DNA of 64,000 bases from Lysobacterales bacterium 15-68-25 (lineage in GTDB: Bacteria > Pseudomonadota > Gammaproteobacteria > Xanthomonadales > Rhodanobacteraceae): contig NCKB01000013.1 of assembly GCA_002279065.1 (NCBI GenBank), forward strand, positions 62,001 through 126,000. The letters are read 5' to 3'. The translations under genes were made by a program, and so were the position numbers. Shown here in pieces: positions 10,805-20,454 of the stretch (the stretch's first letter is position 1; each line of letters starts with the position of its first letter). The notes below the pieces were generated by a model, which did no database searches, was not told the origin of the DNA, and saw only the letters and a program-made list of their open reading frames with translations.

Positions 10805-12598
10805 TCACGCCTTGGCCTTCTGCGTCGCGATCCATCCGTCGACACGCTGCTCCAGCACGTCCAGCGGCAGCGCGCCACCATCGAGGATCTCGTCGTGGAA
10901 GGCGCGGATGTCGAAGCGCTTGCCCAGCTCCCGCTTCGCCCGGGCACGCAGCTCGAGGATCTTCAGCTCGCCCATCTTGTACGCCAGCGCCTGTCCGGGC
11001 CAGGTGATGTAGCGGTCGGTCTCGGCCTGCACGTCCGGCTCGTCCTCGCTGGAATGGGCGTGGAAGAAGTCCACCATCTGCTGCCGCGTCCAATGTTTGT
11101 AGTGCACACCGGTGTCCAGCACCAGCCGGTCGGCGCGCAGCAACTCGTCGGACAGGCGGCCGTAGTCGGACAGCGGATCCTTGTAGAAGCCGATGTCCTT
11201 GCCCAGCTGTTCGGCGTACAGCGCCCAGCCCTCGACGTAGGCGGTATAGCCGCCCTGCTGGCGGAACGGCGGCAGCTCGGGCAACGTCTGCGCGATCGAG
11301 ATCTGCATGTGATGCCCCGGGATGCCTTCGTGGTACGCGGTCGACTCGATGGTCAGCACGCTGCGGTGGGCGAAGTCACCGGTGTTGACGAAGATCTGCC
11401 CCGGGCGCGAGCCGTCCGGCGTGCCCTGGTGGTATTCGGCCGCTGCCGCTTCCTTCTCGCGGAACGGCTCCACCGGCACCACCACCACCTTGGTCTTCGG
11501 CAGCAGGCCGAACAGCTTGGGCAGCTCCGGCTGCATCTGCGCCAGATAGTTGCGATAGCGGTTCAGGATGTCCTCGCGCGAGGTGGCGTGCACCTTCGGA
11601 TTGGTCTTCAGCGCGGCGCGGAAGCTGGCCAGGTCCTTGTAGCCCTGGGCGTGGGCGATCTTCGTCATCTCGCCCTCGATGCGCGCGACCTCCTTCAGGC
11701 CGAGCTCGTGGATCTGCTCGGGGGTCTGGTCGGTGGTGGTCATCTGGCGCACGTCGAAGCGGTAGATCGCATCGCCGTTGGGCAGGTCCCAGACACCCGG
11801 CTGCAGGCGGCCGCGCGGGGCGTAGTCCTTGGCCACGAACGCACCCAGCTTCGCGTAGGCCGGCCGCACGTCCTGGTCGATCGCCGCCAGGATCGCCTGC
11901 TTGAGCCGGGCCTGATCCGCCGCGGAAACCGAGGCGGGGAAATGCTTCAGTGGCTCGGCGAACACGCTGTCCATGCCCGCCGGCTTGCCGATCGCGTCGA
12001 TCTGCTTGACCACCGCCTCGAGCAGGTACTTCGGCGGCATCATGCGGTCGCGCAAGCCCTGCCGCGCCACGCCCGTGAGCTGATCGAACGCCGCCGGCAC
12101 CGCCTTCAGGCGCGCCAGGTAGTCCTCGTATTCCCTGGTGTTGTCGAACGGGATCGAACTGATGAAGCCGGCCAGCTGCAGGTGGATGCCGTTCATCTGG
12201 TCCAGCGGCATCTCGTCCAGTTTCAGCTCGTGCGCGCGCATCGCGTCCTTCAGCTGGCGCACCATCAGCTCGTGGTTGAGCTTGTCGTTGTCGCCGAAGC
12301 CGCGCGTGTCGATCGCCTGGAAACGGCGCAGGAAGTCGCCCGTCCAGCGGTACTCCTCCTGCGCGTGGGCCAGCGATAGGTCGCTGAGCCGGTCGTTGTA
12401 GCGCAGGTCGCCGAGGATCGTCGCGAACTCCGGCGCGTTCTTCAGCGTGTGCTGCCACTGCTCATCCAGCAGCTTGTTCTGCGCGGCGACCCGCGCCGCC
12501 ACGTCGGCAACCGGGGCGGACGCCGCCGACACCTCGTGCGGCACCATCGCACCGCCCGCTACCAGACCCATGGCCACCATCAGCGGCAACATCTTCAT
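10805..12598 (-). CDS. exported DUF885 metallopeptidase-like protein
   Basis: A 597-residue protein of the DUF885 family, seen as putative dipeptidyl or carboxypeptidases. Signal peptide at residues 3-25 (LPLMVAMGLVAGGAMVPHEVSA cut short). The zinc-type motif TAYHEGIPGHHMQIS lies near residue 405, with an HExxHH-like spacing characteristic of the family, followed by GWALYAEQLGKD and a helical C-terminus with RITWPGQALAYKMGE-type residues. ATG 12598 is chosen because it begins the signal peptide and has GGGAG upstream; the open frame extends to 12709 into the last permease gene. It follows the permease array by 67 bp on the same strand, and precedes the sigma-54 regulator. A periplasmic peptidase next to a peptide-type exporter is suggestive, but a joint role is inference. 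Confidence 0.88.
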   Translation of the reverse strand: MKMLPLMVAMGLVAGGAMVPHEVSAASAPVADVAARVAAQNKLLDEQWQHTLKNAPEFATILGDLRYNDRLSDLSLAHAQEEYRWTGDFLRRFQAIDTRGFGDNDKLNHELMVRQLKDAMRAHELKLDEMPLDQMNGIHLQLAGFISSIPFDNTREYEDYLARLKAVPAAFDQLTGVARQGLRDRMMPPKYLLEAVVKQIDAIGKPAGMDSVFAEPLKHFPASVSAADQARLKQAILAAIDQDVRPAYAKLGAFVAKDYAPRGRLQPGVWDLPNGDAIYRFDVRQMTTTDQTPEQIHELGLKEVARIEGEMTKIAHAQGYKDLASFRAALKTNPKVHATSREDILNRYRNYLAQMQPELPKLFGLLPKTKVVVVPVEPFREKEAAAAEYHQGTPDGSRPGQIFVNTGDFAHRSVLTIESTAYHEGIPGHHMQISIAQTLPELPPFRQQGGYTAYVEGWALYAEQLGKDIGFYKDPLSDYGRLSDELLRADRLVLDTGVHYKHWTRQQMVDFFHAHSSEDEPDVQAETDRYITWPGQALAYKMGELKILELRARAKRELGKRFDIRAFHDEILDGGALPLDVLEQRVDGWIATQKAKA

Positions 12599-12665
12599 CA
12601 GCGACTTCTCCCTGGAAAGAACCCCGATTCTGCCCGAACGCCGTCGACTGCGGATGGGCCGTTGC

Positions 12666-13895
12666 TCACACGCTCCGCGTCGCCACGACGGGCGGCACCG
12701 CGGCAGCACGCAGCGCCGGGCCGAGCACGGCGAGCTGGCCGAGCAACCAGAGAGCCACCGCGCCCGAAACCAGCCACGCCAACGGCATGTGCGTCAGCTC
12801 GTAGTGCCGCATCAGCCAGAGGTTCATGCCCACCGCGCCGGCCGAGCCGAGCACGATGCCGAGGCTGACGATCAGCAGGTTCTCGAGCTGGAAATAGCGC
12901 AGGATGTCGCGCCGCGTCGCCCCAATGGCGCGGCGGATGCCGATCTGCCGCGTGCGCTGCTGCACCCAGAAGCTCGACAGACCCACCACGCCCAGCGCGG
13001 TCAGCGCCAGCAGGCAGCCGGTCACCACCAGCAGCAGCCAGACCATGGCCCGGTCGCCGTGGTAATAGTCCGCGATGGTGTCGGTATAGATTTCAGCCTG
13101 CACCATGCGCGCCGGGTCGACCTTCTGAAGCACCCCGGGTATCGCCCGCTTTACGGCAGCACGCCGGTCCGGGCGCACGCGCAGGACGTACACGCCCCCG
13201 GTCACCTTGGTCACCGGCAGGAACATGTTGCGGTCCGCCCCTTGGTACTTGTTGATGCTCGGGTTGAGCAGGTGATCCGCCACGCCGATCACCTGCACGG
13301 GCTCCTTGCCGTCGCTGTCCAGCCAGAACGTCTTTCCCAGCGGGTCCTTACCTGGCCAGAGCGATTCGGCCAGCGTGCGCGTGACGATGGCCACCGTAGG
13401 CGGAGGCGTCCGGGGCCCGCTGCCGATGAGGTTGGGCCGGTAGGGCACATACTCCTGCGCAAGGAAATCGCGCCCCTTCGAAAGCCTGATGCCCAGCGTA
13501 TCCATCACGCCGGGCGTCCCCGCGTACTCGACAACGTTGTCGACCAGCGAATGCTTGTCGCCAGGCTGTCGCCAGGCAGCCACGCTCAGGTAGTTACGGC
13601 TCAACGGCAGCGAATTGGCTTCTGCCACTGACTCGACGCCGGGAATGGCACGCAGCGCGGCCATGTCCGCCGCCTCGTCGGCCCCCAGCGCGGTGCCCTG
13701 CCCCAGGTCCAGACCCGTGGTCCGGGCCCACACCAGCTCGTTGTCGGCCACGCCGGTCGGTACATGCATGGCGGCCAGACGATCTCCGATCAGGAACAGC
13801 GCATTGGTGACCATGGCGCAGGTCAGGGCGATCTCCAGCACCACCAGCACGACCGTGGTCTTGTGGTGCTTCAGTGCGGAAAGAACGGGATGCAT
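12666..13895 (-). CDS. MacB/FtsX-like ABC permease, B-type of pair 6
   Basis: Half-size ABC permease of 409 residues. TM1 lies at about 10-35 with the B-type motif in altered form, VTNALFLIGDR (the other five have a Cys in CNA). The periplasmic MacB-like domain covers about 40-275, and an FtsX domain with three helices fills 280-405. The cytoplasmic coupling segment is QQRTRQIGIRRAIGATRRDI, and the shared C-terminus is ALRAAAVPPVVATRSV. There is no ATPase domain. ATG 13895 (MHPVLSALKHHK) aligns with the other B subunits; the frame is open further upstream only by chance. It starts 11 bp after its A partner and is the last permease of the array. Substrate unknown. Confidence 0.9.
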   Translation of the reverse strand: MHPVLSALKHHKTTVVLVVLEIALTCAMVTNALFLIGDRLAAMHVPTGVADNELVWARTTGLDLGQGTALGADEAADMAALRAIPGVESVAEANSLPLSRNYLSVAAWRQPGDKHSLVDNVVEYAGTPGVMDTLGIRLSKGRDFLAQEYVPYRPNLIGSGPRTPPPTVAIVTRTLAESLWPGKDPLGKTFWLDSDGKEPVQVIGVADHLLNPSINKYQGADRNMFLPVTKVTGGVYVLRVRPDRRAAVKRAIPGVLQKVDPARMVQAEIYTDTIADYYHGDRAMVWLLLVVTGCLLALTALGVVGLSSFWVQQRTRQIGIRRAIGATRRDILRYFQLENLLIVSLGIVLGSAGAVGMNLWLMRHYELTHMPLAWLVSGAVALWLLGQLAVLGPALRAAAVPPVVATRSV

Positions 13896-13906
13896 GCGCG
13901 ATGTCC

Positions 13907-15211
13907 TTATTGCGTCTTGAGCAAACGGGCCGGCGCGATCCTGCAGGCCCGCCACGCGGGAAAAAGCGCGGCGAGCAAGGTAGCGCACACGGCCAGCACG
14001 ATGGTTCCGCCCAACATCGATGCGTCCATGCGGGCGAATGCGGCATAAGCGACCGGCTGCTGGCGCACCACCCAAAGGCCGAACGCCGATAGCAGCAGGC
14101 CCATCGCGGCGCCTGCCAGGCCGACCACTGCCGCTTCGAGCAGAAGCTGTGCGAACACGGCTCGCTTCGACGCCCCCATCGCCCGATGCACCGACAACTC
14201 GCCGCCGCGTCGAAGGAACTTCACCAGCAGCATGGCCACCGTATTGATCAGGCAAACCAGCAGAAAGCCCATGGCCAGCAGCGCCTGCAACTGCACGCTC
14301 CCGGGCACGACATGGTTGTAATCGAGCCACGCCATCACGCTGTAGAGACGTGTGTTCGGCTCACGCCCATAGCGCCCGAGCGCCTTCTGCTCTCTTGAAT
14401 AGCCGTCGAGGAACTTGCGATAGGCCGCCACCTTGGCCGGCGAGTCGAGCTGCACCCAGAACTGGACCCACGCACAACCATCGGCCTTGGTCAGGTTGCC
14501 GTCGCGGGGAAAGTCGCCCCAGCATTCCATGCTCCCCTGCGTGCCGAGGGTCGTCTCCATGGCGGTCTCGAACGGAACGAATACCTGCTCCGCCTTGGCA
14601 TAACTGCCCATCGAGAGATCGTAGAAATGTGGCGCCGGATTCCAGCGGTCGATCACGCCGACGATGCGGAAGTCGTACTTGCCAAGTCGCAGGATCTTCC
14701 CGACCGCGCGCGACGTGCCGTAGAGCTTGTCAGCAAGCGTCCGCGCGACGACCGCAACCCGAGCGTGCTTTTCGTCGTCACCGGCCGTCCATCCGCCGCC
14801 ATCGACGAATCGCACGCCGAACATCGGAAAGAAGTCCGACGATGTGTAGCGCGCTGGTGCATTGAACGCATGCGGGGGCCCTTCCGGCGGAATCACCGTC
14901 ACCCGACCGCCCGACATGGCCGCCTGCCGCACGCCCTTGCTCGCATGCAGCAGATTCATCGCATCGACCCAGGTCAACTGGGCCGGCGGATCGGGCGTCT
15001 CTCGATCGCTCCCTTGCGGCCGGGGATCGACCTGCGGATAGAAAAGCCTTCCGCTTCGTCCCGGGATGGGGTCGGCGGTCATCACATGCAGCACGGTGAT
15101 CATCGTCATGCTGGCACCGATGCCCAGGCCGATCGCCAGCACCATCAGGCCGGTCAGGACGGGACTGCGCCGCAGGGCGCGCCAGGCCAGATCCAGGTAG
15201 TAGGCAAACAT
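13907..15211 (-). CDS. MacB/FtsX-like ABC permease, A-type of pair 6
   Basis: A 434-residue permease. N-terminal amphipathic start MFAYYLDLAWRALRRSP and TM1 at about 18-42. A large periplasmic domain follows, with the FPMFGVRF block near residue 130 and the A-type cysteine pair (MECWGD ... GCAWVQFW). The FtsX domain at about 285-430 has coupling region GELSVHRAMGASKRAVFAQLLLEA; the usual IGVRRALGA reads LSVHRAMGA here, a departure from the other A subunits. AAAAAGGAGTTTCCGG precedes the ATG, a strong ribosome site. It lies 56 bp after B5, with a GCGCGGA hairpin in the spacer. Confidence 0.9.
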   Translation of the reverse strand: MFAYYLDLAWRALRRSPVLTGLMVLAIGLGIGASMTMITVLHVMTADPIPGRSGRLFYPQVDPRPQGSDRETPDPPAQLTWVDAMNLLHASKGVRQAAMSGGRVTVIPPEGPPHAFNAPARYTSSDFFPMFGVRFVDGGGWTAGDDEKHARVAVVARTLADKLYGTSRAVGKILRLGKYDFRIVGVIDRWNPAPHFYDLSMGSYAKAEQVFVPFETAMETTLGTQGSMECWGDFPRDGNLTKADGCAWVQFWVQLDSPAKVAAYRKFLDGYSREQKALGRYGREPNTRLYSVMAWLDYNHVVPGSVQLQALLAMGFLLVCLINTVAMLLVKFLRRGGELSVHRAMGASKRAVFAQLLLEAAVVGLAGAAMGLLLSAFGLWVVRQQPVAYAAFARMDASMLGGTIVLAVCATLLAALFPAWRACRIAPARLLKTQ

Positions 15212-15240
15212 CCGGAAACTCCTTTTTCTCCAGTTCCAAA

Positions 15241-15258
15241 GCGCGGAGTGATCCGCGC
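15241..15258 (-). terminator. hairpin in the spacer between permease pairs 5 and 6
   Basis: Perfect 7-bp stem GCGCGGA / TCCGCGC with a 4-base loop, 9 bp after the B5 stop, followed on the minus strand only by TTTGG. More likely an mRNA processing or stability element within the long operon than a full terminator. Confidence 0.35.
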
Positions 15259-15267
15259 CCTTCCCGC

Positions 15268-16485
15268 CTACACGCTCCGCGTCGCCACCACCGGCGGCAC
15301 CGCTGCTGCGCGCAGGGCCGGGCCGAGCACGGCGAGCTGGCCGAGCGACCAGAGCACCACGGCGGCGACCAGCAGGTAGACGGCCGGCAGGTGGGACAGC
15401 TCGAACCGCTGCATCAGCGCCAGGTTCATCGCGTACGCGCCGGCCGCACCCAGCAACACCCCCAGCGTGACGATGAGGAAGTTCTCGGTCTGGAAATAGC
15501 GCAGGATGTCGCCACGGGTGGCGCCCAGCGCCCGGCGCACGCCGATCTGCCGGCGGCGCTGCTGCACCCAGAAACTGGCCAGGCCGACGATGCCCAGTGC
15601 GGTCACCAGCAGCAGCGCGGCGATCACACCCAGCAGCAGCCGGGACATGGTGCGGTCACGTCGGAAATAGTCCTCGCGCAGGTCACTGACGGTCTGGCTG
15701 TTGGCTAGGTCGACCACCGCGTCGGGCGCGACTTTGGCCATGGCCGCCCGCGCGTCCCGCAGCACCCCGGACAGCTGCGCCGGCTTAGCACGGATCAGGT
15801 ACCTGCCGACGAGCTGCTCGCCCGGCGGCGCCGGCACGAACACCGACCATTCCGCGGTCGCCGGGCCCCCTTCGCCACCGCGTTGGCGCATCAGGTGGTC
15901 CAGCACGCCGCCGACGCGAAAGTGGAAGCGACCGACCCAGAACTCCTTGCCCAGCGGATCGCCTCCCGGCCACAAGTGGTCGGCCAATGCGCTCGTCACC
16001 AGCACGGTGGCATCGTCCGGCAGAAAGCTGTGCATGGGCCGCTGGTAGGCCTCCGGTGCGGGCGCCTGCCCGGCCACCACCTTGACGCCCAGCGCCTCGA
16101 AGCTGCCGGGGCCACCGGCGTAGAAGTCCACCACCCCGCCGAAGTGCTGGCCGGCGGCATCGGTGGTGATGCCGGCCGTGCCGGCATGCTGCCCGAACGG
16201 CACCGCGTTGATCACGCTGGCGGACTGCAGGCCGGGGATCGCGCGCAGGCCAGCGAGCACCCGGGCGTTGAGGTCGACGGCATGCGCCGGGTCGTAGCCC
16301 TCGAGGGTGAGCACGGCCAGCGAGGCCTCGTCCACGCCGCTGTGTATGCGCGCCTGCTGCCAGCGCGTGGCGATCAGGAATGCGGCGTTGCACAGCACCG
16401 CGCAGGCCAGCGCGATCTCCATCGCGATCAGCAGCGTGGCCAGGCGGTGCCGGCGCAGCGCCGCCAGAATGGGTTGGATCTGCAT
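15268..16485 (-). CDS. MacB/FtsX-like ABC permease, B-type of pair 5
   Basis: A 405-residue permease. TM1 has LLIAMEIALACAVLCNAAFL. The periplasmic domain covers about 40-270, and the FtsX domain has WVQQRRRQIGVRRALGATRGD near residue 310 and the conserved B C-terminus PPVVATRSV. Two ATGs are possible (16491 and 16485). The second is chosen because GAGGAG lies six bases before it and because it gives QIQPILAALRRHR, matching the starts of the other B subunits. Its ribosome site overlaps the end of the A5 gene, so the pair is probably translationally coupled. Confidence 0.9.
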   Translation of the reverse strand: MQIQPILAALRRHRLATLLIAMEIALACAVLCNAAFLIATRWQQARIHSGVDEASLAVLTLEGYDPAHAVDLNARVLAGLRAIPGLQSASVINAVPFGQHAGTAGITTDAAGQHFGGVVDFYAGGPGSFEALGVKVVAGQAPAPEAYQRPMHSFLPDDATVLVTSALADHLWPGGDPLGKEFWVGRFHFRVGGVLDHLMRQRGGEGGPATAEWSVFVPAPPGEQLVGRYLIRAKPAQLSGVLRDARAAMAKVAPDAVVDLANSQTVSDLREDYFRRDRTMSRLLLGVIAALLLVTALGIVGLASFWVQQRRRQIGVRRALGATRGDILRYFQTENFLIVTLGVLLGAAGAYAMNLALMQRFELSHLPAVYLLVAAVVLWSLGQLAVLGPALRAAAVPPVVATRSV

Positions 16486-16495
16486 GGTCATCTCC

Positions 16496-17818
16496 TCAAC
16501 CAGCCTTCAGTTGCAGCGCCGGCGCGACGCGGGCTGCCCGCAGCGCCGGCAGCAGCCCGGCCAGCAGGCTGGCCGCCACCGCCAGCACGAAGGTCAGCGC
16601 GAACATCGACAGGTCCAGGTGCACCAGGTCTGCGTATTCCACCGGCTGGCTGCGCACCAGCCACAGGCCAACCAGGGTGAGCAGCCAGCCGCCCACGCCG
16701 CCGAGCAGGCCGATCAGCCCCGCCTCGACCAGGCACTGCGCGAAAATCGCCCGATGCGAGGCTCCCAGTGCCCGGCGCACGCCGATCTCGCCGGCGCGAC
16801 GCAGGAACTTGGCCAGCAGCAGGCCGACCATGTTGAACAGGCAGATCAGCAGGAACGCCAGCGCCAGCCAGCTCTGCAGGCGCACGTCGCTCGGTACCAC
16901 ATGGTTGAAGTCCAGCCACGCCATCAGTCCAGGCATGCGGGTGTTGTCGGCCTGCGCAAAACGGCCGAGCGCCTTCTGCTGCTGCGCGTACCCGGCCAGG
17001 AACCGGCGGTAGTCGGCCACCTTGGCCGCGCTGTCCAGCTGCACCCACAGGGCGACCCACACGCAGGGCGCGTTCTGCAGCTTCACGCCTTCCTCGGGCG
17101 GCTGCCAGCAGGTGAACGGCTGGAACCCGCCATCGTTGATCTCCAGCGCGCTGGCGAACGGCGCGAACACGTCCTCGGGCTTGCTGTAGAAAGCGGAGGT
17201 GTCGCCGCCGGCGAAACGTCCGCCAGCCACGTCGTAGAACTGCGGCGACGGCCGCCACGGCGCGAGCACGCCGACGATGCGCACGTCGGTGTCCTTCAGC
17301 CGAAGGGTGCGTCCGACGCTGTTGGCGCCGCCGAACAGCTTGCGGTTGAGCGCATCGGAGATCACCACCACGCGGGCGCGACTCGCATCGTCCTGCGCGG
17401 TCCAGGCGTTGCCGTAGCGGAACGGCACGCGGAACATCGGAAAGAAGTCGCTGGTGGTCGCGAGCATCTGCACCATCAGCGGCGGCAGGTTTACCCCCGG
17501 CGCGGTGAGCCGCAACGCGCTGCCGGTCACCAGTGCCTGCCGGTCGGCGCGATGCGCCGACCACAGGTCGGTCGCCGAGCGGTAATCCATCATGTCCCAG
17601 GGTTGGTGCCGCGGGTCGGGGGTCGGGTAAGGATCGACCTGCGGATAGAAGATCTGCCCACTGCGCCCGGGCAGCGGATCGCCCGAGAGCAGGTGCATCA
17701 CCGTCAACGTCGTCATGCTCGCGCCGATGCCTACGGCGATGGCAAGCACCATGAGCGCCGTAAGCACCTTGTTGCGCTTGAGGCTGCGCAGGGCGAGATC
17801 GAGGTAGTAAGCGAACAT
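16496..17818 (-). CDS. MacB/FtsX-like ABC permease, A-type of pair 5
   Basis: A 440-residue permease. It starts MFAYYLDLALRSLKRNKVLT with TM1 at about 18-42 (MVLAIAVGIGASMTTLTVMH). The periplasmic domain includes the SGDPLPGRSGQIFYPQVDP block, FPMFRVPF and the cysteine pair FTCWQPP ... APCVWVALW. The FtsX domain has LAKFLRRAGEIGVRRALGAS. The A subunits share PSxVRLQ-type residues just before the FtsX helices (VPSDVRLQSWLALAFLLI). Stop to B5 start is 10 bp. Upstream B4 ends 31 bp away, the shortest spacer between modules. Confidence 0.92.
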   Translation of the reverse strand: MFAYYLDLALRSLKRNKVLTALMVLAIAVGIGASMTTLTVMHLLSGDPLPGRSGQIFYPQVDPYPTPDPRHQPWDMMDYRSATDLWSAHRADRQALVTGSALRLTAPGVNLPPLMVQMLATTSDFFPMFRVPFRYGNAWTAQDDASRARVVVISDALNRKLFGGANSVGRTLRLKDTDVRIVGVLAPWRPSPQFYDVAGGRFAGGDTSAFYSKPEDVFAPFASALEINDGGFQPFTCWQPPEEGVKLQNAPCVWVALWVQLDSAAKVADYRRFLAGYAQQQKALGRFAQADNTRMPGLMAWLDFNHVVPSDVRLQSWLALAFLLICLFNMVGLLLAKFLRRAGEIGVRRALGASHRAIFAQCLVEAGLIGLLGGVGGWLLTLVGLWLVRSQPVEYADLVHLDLSMFALTFVLAVAASLLAGLLPALRAARVAPALQLKAG

Positions 17819-17849
17819 CCTTCGACTCCTGTGGGTTGCGTCGTCCTGG

Positions 17850-19082
17850 TCACACGCTCCGCGTCGCCACCACCGGCGGCACCGCCGCCGCGCGCAGCGC
17901 TGGTCCGAGCACGGCGACCTGCCCGATCAGCCACAGCGCGACCGCCCCGACCGGGAAGTAGATCGCCGGCAGGCGCGGCAGCTCGTAGTGCTGCATCAGG
18001 AACAGGTTGATGCCGTAGGCCAGCACCATGCCGAGCACGATGCCGATGGTGGCGAGCAGGAAGTTCTCGGTCTGGAAGTAGTGCAGGATGTTGCCCCGGG
18101 TCGCCCCGAGCGCCCGACGAACCCCGATGGTGCGGCGCCGCTGCGCCACCCAGAAACTGGCCAGACCGACGATACCCAGCGCGGTCACGACCAGAAGCGC
18201 CGAGACCACGCCGACCAGGATACCCGCCATCGCGCGGTCGTCCCGGAAGAAATGATCACGTACGTCGTCGAAGGTGCGCTGGGTGGTGATGATGCGCTGT
18301 GGGTCGGCCTTCTTCAGAGCCGCCACTGCCGCGGCAAGAACCGGAGCCCGATCCTGGGCGCGGGTACGGATCACGTAGCTCATGCCCTTGTCTGCGGACA
18401 TGCGCAGGGGGATCACCATGGTGTACTGCGCGGTACTCGCATCGTAGGCATTGGGGCGAACCAGACTATCCATGACGCCGACCACACGAAGCCCCACGAT
18501 GGGCGTCAGGTAGAGCATGTGACCAAGCGGGTTCTGACCGGGCCAGAGGCGCTCGGCCATGGTGCGGGTAATCAGCGTGACGTGAGGAAGGCTCTTGCTG
18601 TCGCCGGTCTGAAGTCCCTTCAGCGCGACATCCACATCGACGAAATCGTCCGGCCGCAGGTCGCGTCCGGCGACGAGCCGCACACCCATCGTGGACACCA
18701 GGTTCTCACCGAAATAGGTGGTCCCGTTCAGCGTGCGCTGGGGCTGGTTGGGGTCGAGCAGGACGCCGGCGTTCGACGACGACCCACCGAACGGAACCTG
18801 GTTGGAAAAGGCTACCGATTGCACGCCCGGAACCTGGCGCAGCAGCGCCATGTCCTCCTGCACGCGTGCGTAGGGGTTGACCGGCTTCACCACATCGGCC
18901 ACCTGGATCTGCAGCAGTTGATGCTCGACCACGCCGCTGGGCATATCCATGCGGTGCAGACGCTGGCCAATCAGAAACACCGCGTTGCATACGATCGCGC
19001 AGGTCAGCGCGATCTCCATGATCAGAAGGCCTGCCGTGAGCTTGTGGCGGCGGAGCGTGGAGAGAATCGGAAGGATGTCCAT
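17850..19082 (-). CDS. MacB/FtsX-like ABC permease, B-type of pair 4
   Basis: A 410-residue permease beginning MDILPILSTLRRHKLTAGL. TM1 ends in the B motif CAIVCNAVFLIGQR. The periplasmic domain carries PFGGSSSNAGVLLDP and a DRAPVLAAAVAALKKADP helix. The coupling region is AQRRRTIGVRRALGATRGN and the C-terminus matches B3, B5 and B6 almost exactly. Its start lies 7 bp after the A4 stop, the tightest of the six pairs. Confidence 0.92.
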   Translation of the reverse strand: MDILPILSTLRRHKLTAGLLIMEIALTCAIVCNAVFLIGQRLHRMDMPSGVVEHQLLQIQVADVVKPVNPYARVQEDMALLRQVPGVQSVAFSNQVPFGGSSSNAGVLLDPNQPQRTLNGTTYFGENLVSTMGVRLVAGRDLRPDDFVDVDVALKGLQTGDSKSLPHVTLITRTMAERLWPGQNPLGHMLYLTPIVGLRVVGVMDSLVRPNAYDASTAQYTMVIPLRMSADKGMSYVIRTRAQDRAPVLAAAVAALKKADPQRIITTQRTFDDVRDHFFRDDRAMAGILVGVVSALLVVTALGIVGLASFWVAQRRRTIGVRRALGATRGNILHYFQTENFLLATIGIVLGMVLAYGINLFLMQHYELPRLPAIYFPVGAVALWLIGQVAVLGPALRAAAVPPVVATRSV

Positions 19083-19089
19083 GATCGCC

Positions 19090-20397
19090 TCAGTTGCTCT
19101 TCAGTTGCAGGGCCGGTGCGATCTGGCACGCACGCCAGGCGGGCAGCAGGCCGGCCAGCAGCGTGGCGCCCAGCGCCAGCAGGAAAGTCATCAGCAACAT
19201 GCTGGGATCGAGGTGCGCCAGCACCGCGTAATCCGAGGATCGCTGACGCACCAGCCAGAGACCGCCCAGTGCCAGCAGCGCGCCACCGAAGCCGCCGACC
19301 AGCCCGACCACACCTGCCTCTATCAGCAGCTGCACCAACAGCGCGCGGCGCGAAGCCCCGAGCGCGCGTCGCACCCCCAACTCGGCAGCACGACGCATGA
19401 ACTTGGCCAGCATCAGGCCCACCGTGTTGACCAGGCACACCACGAGGAAGCCGAACGCCAGCCACGTCTGCAGGCGCACGTCATCCGGCACCACCCCGTT
19501 GTAGTCCAGCCATTGCATGAGGTTGCGCAAGCGCACGTTGGGGGGGCGCTGGAAACGGCCCAGCGTCCGCTGCTCCTCGGAGTAGTGCACGAGGAACTGC
19601 TTGTATGCAGCCGCCTCTGCCGGTGTCTTCAGTTGCACCCAGAACTGCAACCAAACACAGGTGTCCGCCGGCAGCACGGTGTCGGTGCCGCCGCCGCCGT
19701 TGCCCCAGCAATCGTTCGATCCGTCCTGGCTCAGGTGCAGATCGATCATCGTCTGCAAGGGCAGGAACACCTGTTCGCTGTACGCGTAGGAACCCGTGTT
19801 GAGATCGTAGAAGTGGGGGTTCGGTTGCCAGTGATCGAGCACGCCCACGATCTGGAACGCCGTTCCGGAGATGCGCAAGGTTCGCCCCACGCTGTTCGCG
19901 CCGCCGAACAGCTTCTGGTTGAGATCGCTACTGATCACCACCTGGCGCGCCTTGGCCTCGTCATCCGCCGAGTTCCAGGCATGGCCGAAAAGGAACGGCG
20001 TGCCGAACATCGGGAAAAAATCCGCGGTGGTGTAGCGCGCATTCACATAAAAGGGATCCAGCGTCGACTGCTCCGGCTGGATCGGCACCTCGCCGCCTTT
20101 CATCAGGGCCTGGCGATCAGCCCGGGCCGCCCGCAGCAGGTTCATGCCGTCGATCAGGGTCAGCTGTGACGGCGGCTCCTTGCTTGGAGACATGCCGCGC
20201 AGGTCCTGTGGGTCGATCTGCGGGTAATAGATCTCGGCGCTACGTCCCGGCAACGGATCACCGGACAACACATGCAGTACGGTCAGCGTGGTGATGCTCG
20301 CACCGATACCCAGCGCGATCGCCAGCACCATCAGCGCGGTGAGCACCTTGTTGCGCCGCAGGCTGCGCCATGCCAGGTCGAGGTAGTACTGGAACAT
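19090..20397 (-). CDS. MacB/FtsX-like ABC permease, A-type of pair 4
   Basis: A 435-residue permease beginning MFQYYLDLAWRSLRRNKV. The periplasmic domain has LSGDPLPGRSAEIYYPQIDP, FPMFGTPFLFGHAW and the cysteine pair SNDCWGN ... DTCVWLQFW, separated by a Gly-rich stretch (GGGGTD). The FtsX coupling region is RRAAELGVRRALGASRRALL. The C-terminus PALQLKSN is shared with other A subunits. B3 ends 57 bp upstream. Confidence 0.92.
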   Translation of the reverse strand: MFQYYLDLAWRSLRRNKVLTALMVLAIALGIGASITTLTVLHVLSGDPLPGRSAEIYYPQIDPQDLRGMSPSKEPPSQLTLIDGMNLLRAARADRQALMKGGEVPIQPEQSTLDPFYVNARYTTADFFPMFGTPFLFGHAWNSADDEAKARQVVISSDLNQKLFGGANSVGRTLRISGTAFQIVGVLDHWQPNPHFYDLNTGSYAYSEQVFLPLQTMIDLHLSQDGSNDCWGNGGGGTDTVLPADTCVWLQFWVQLKTPAEAAAYKQFLVHYSEEQRTLGRFQRPPNVRLRNLMQWLDYNGVVPDDVRLQTWLAFGFLVVCLVNTVGLMLAKFMRRAAELGVRRALGASRRALLVQLLIEAGVVGLVGGFGGALLALGGLWLVRQRSSDYAVLAHLDPSMLLMTFLLALGATLLAGLLPAWRACQIAPALQLKSN

Positions 20398-20454
20398 CGT
20401 CGGTTCACTCCCGGGTTGCCGGACATCTCTGCCGGCGATGAAGATCTGTCGTTG

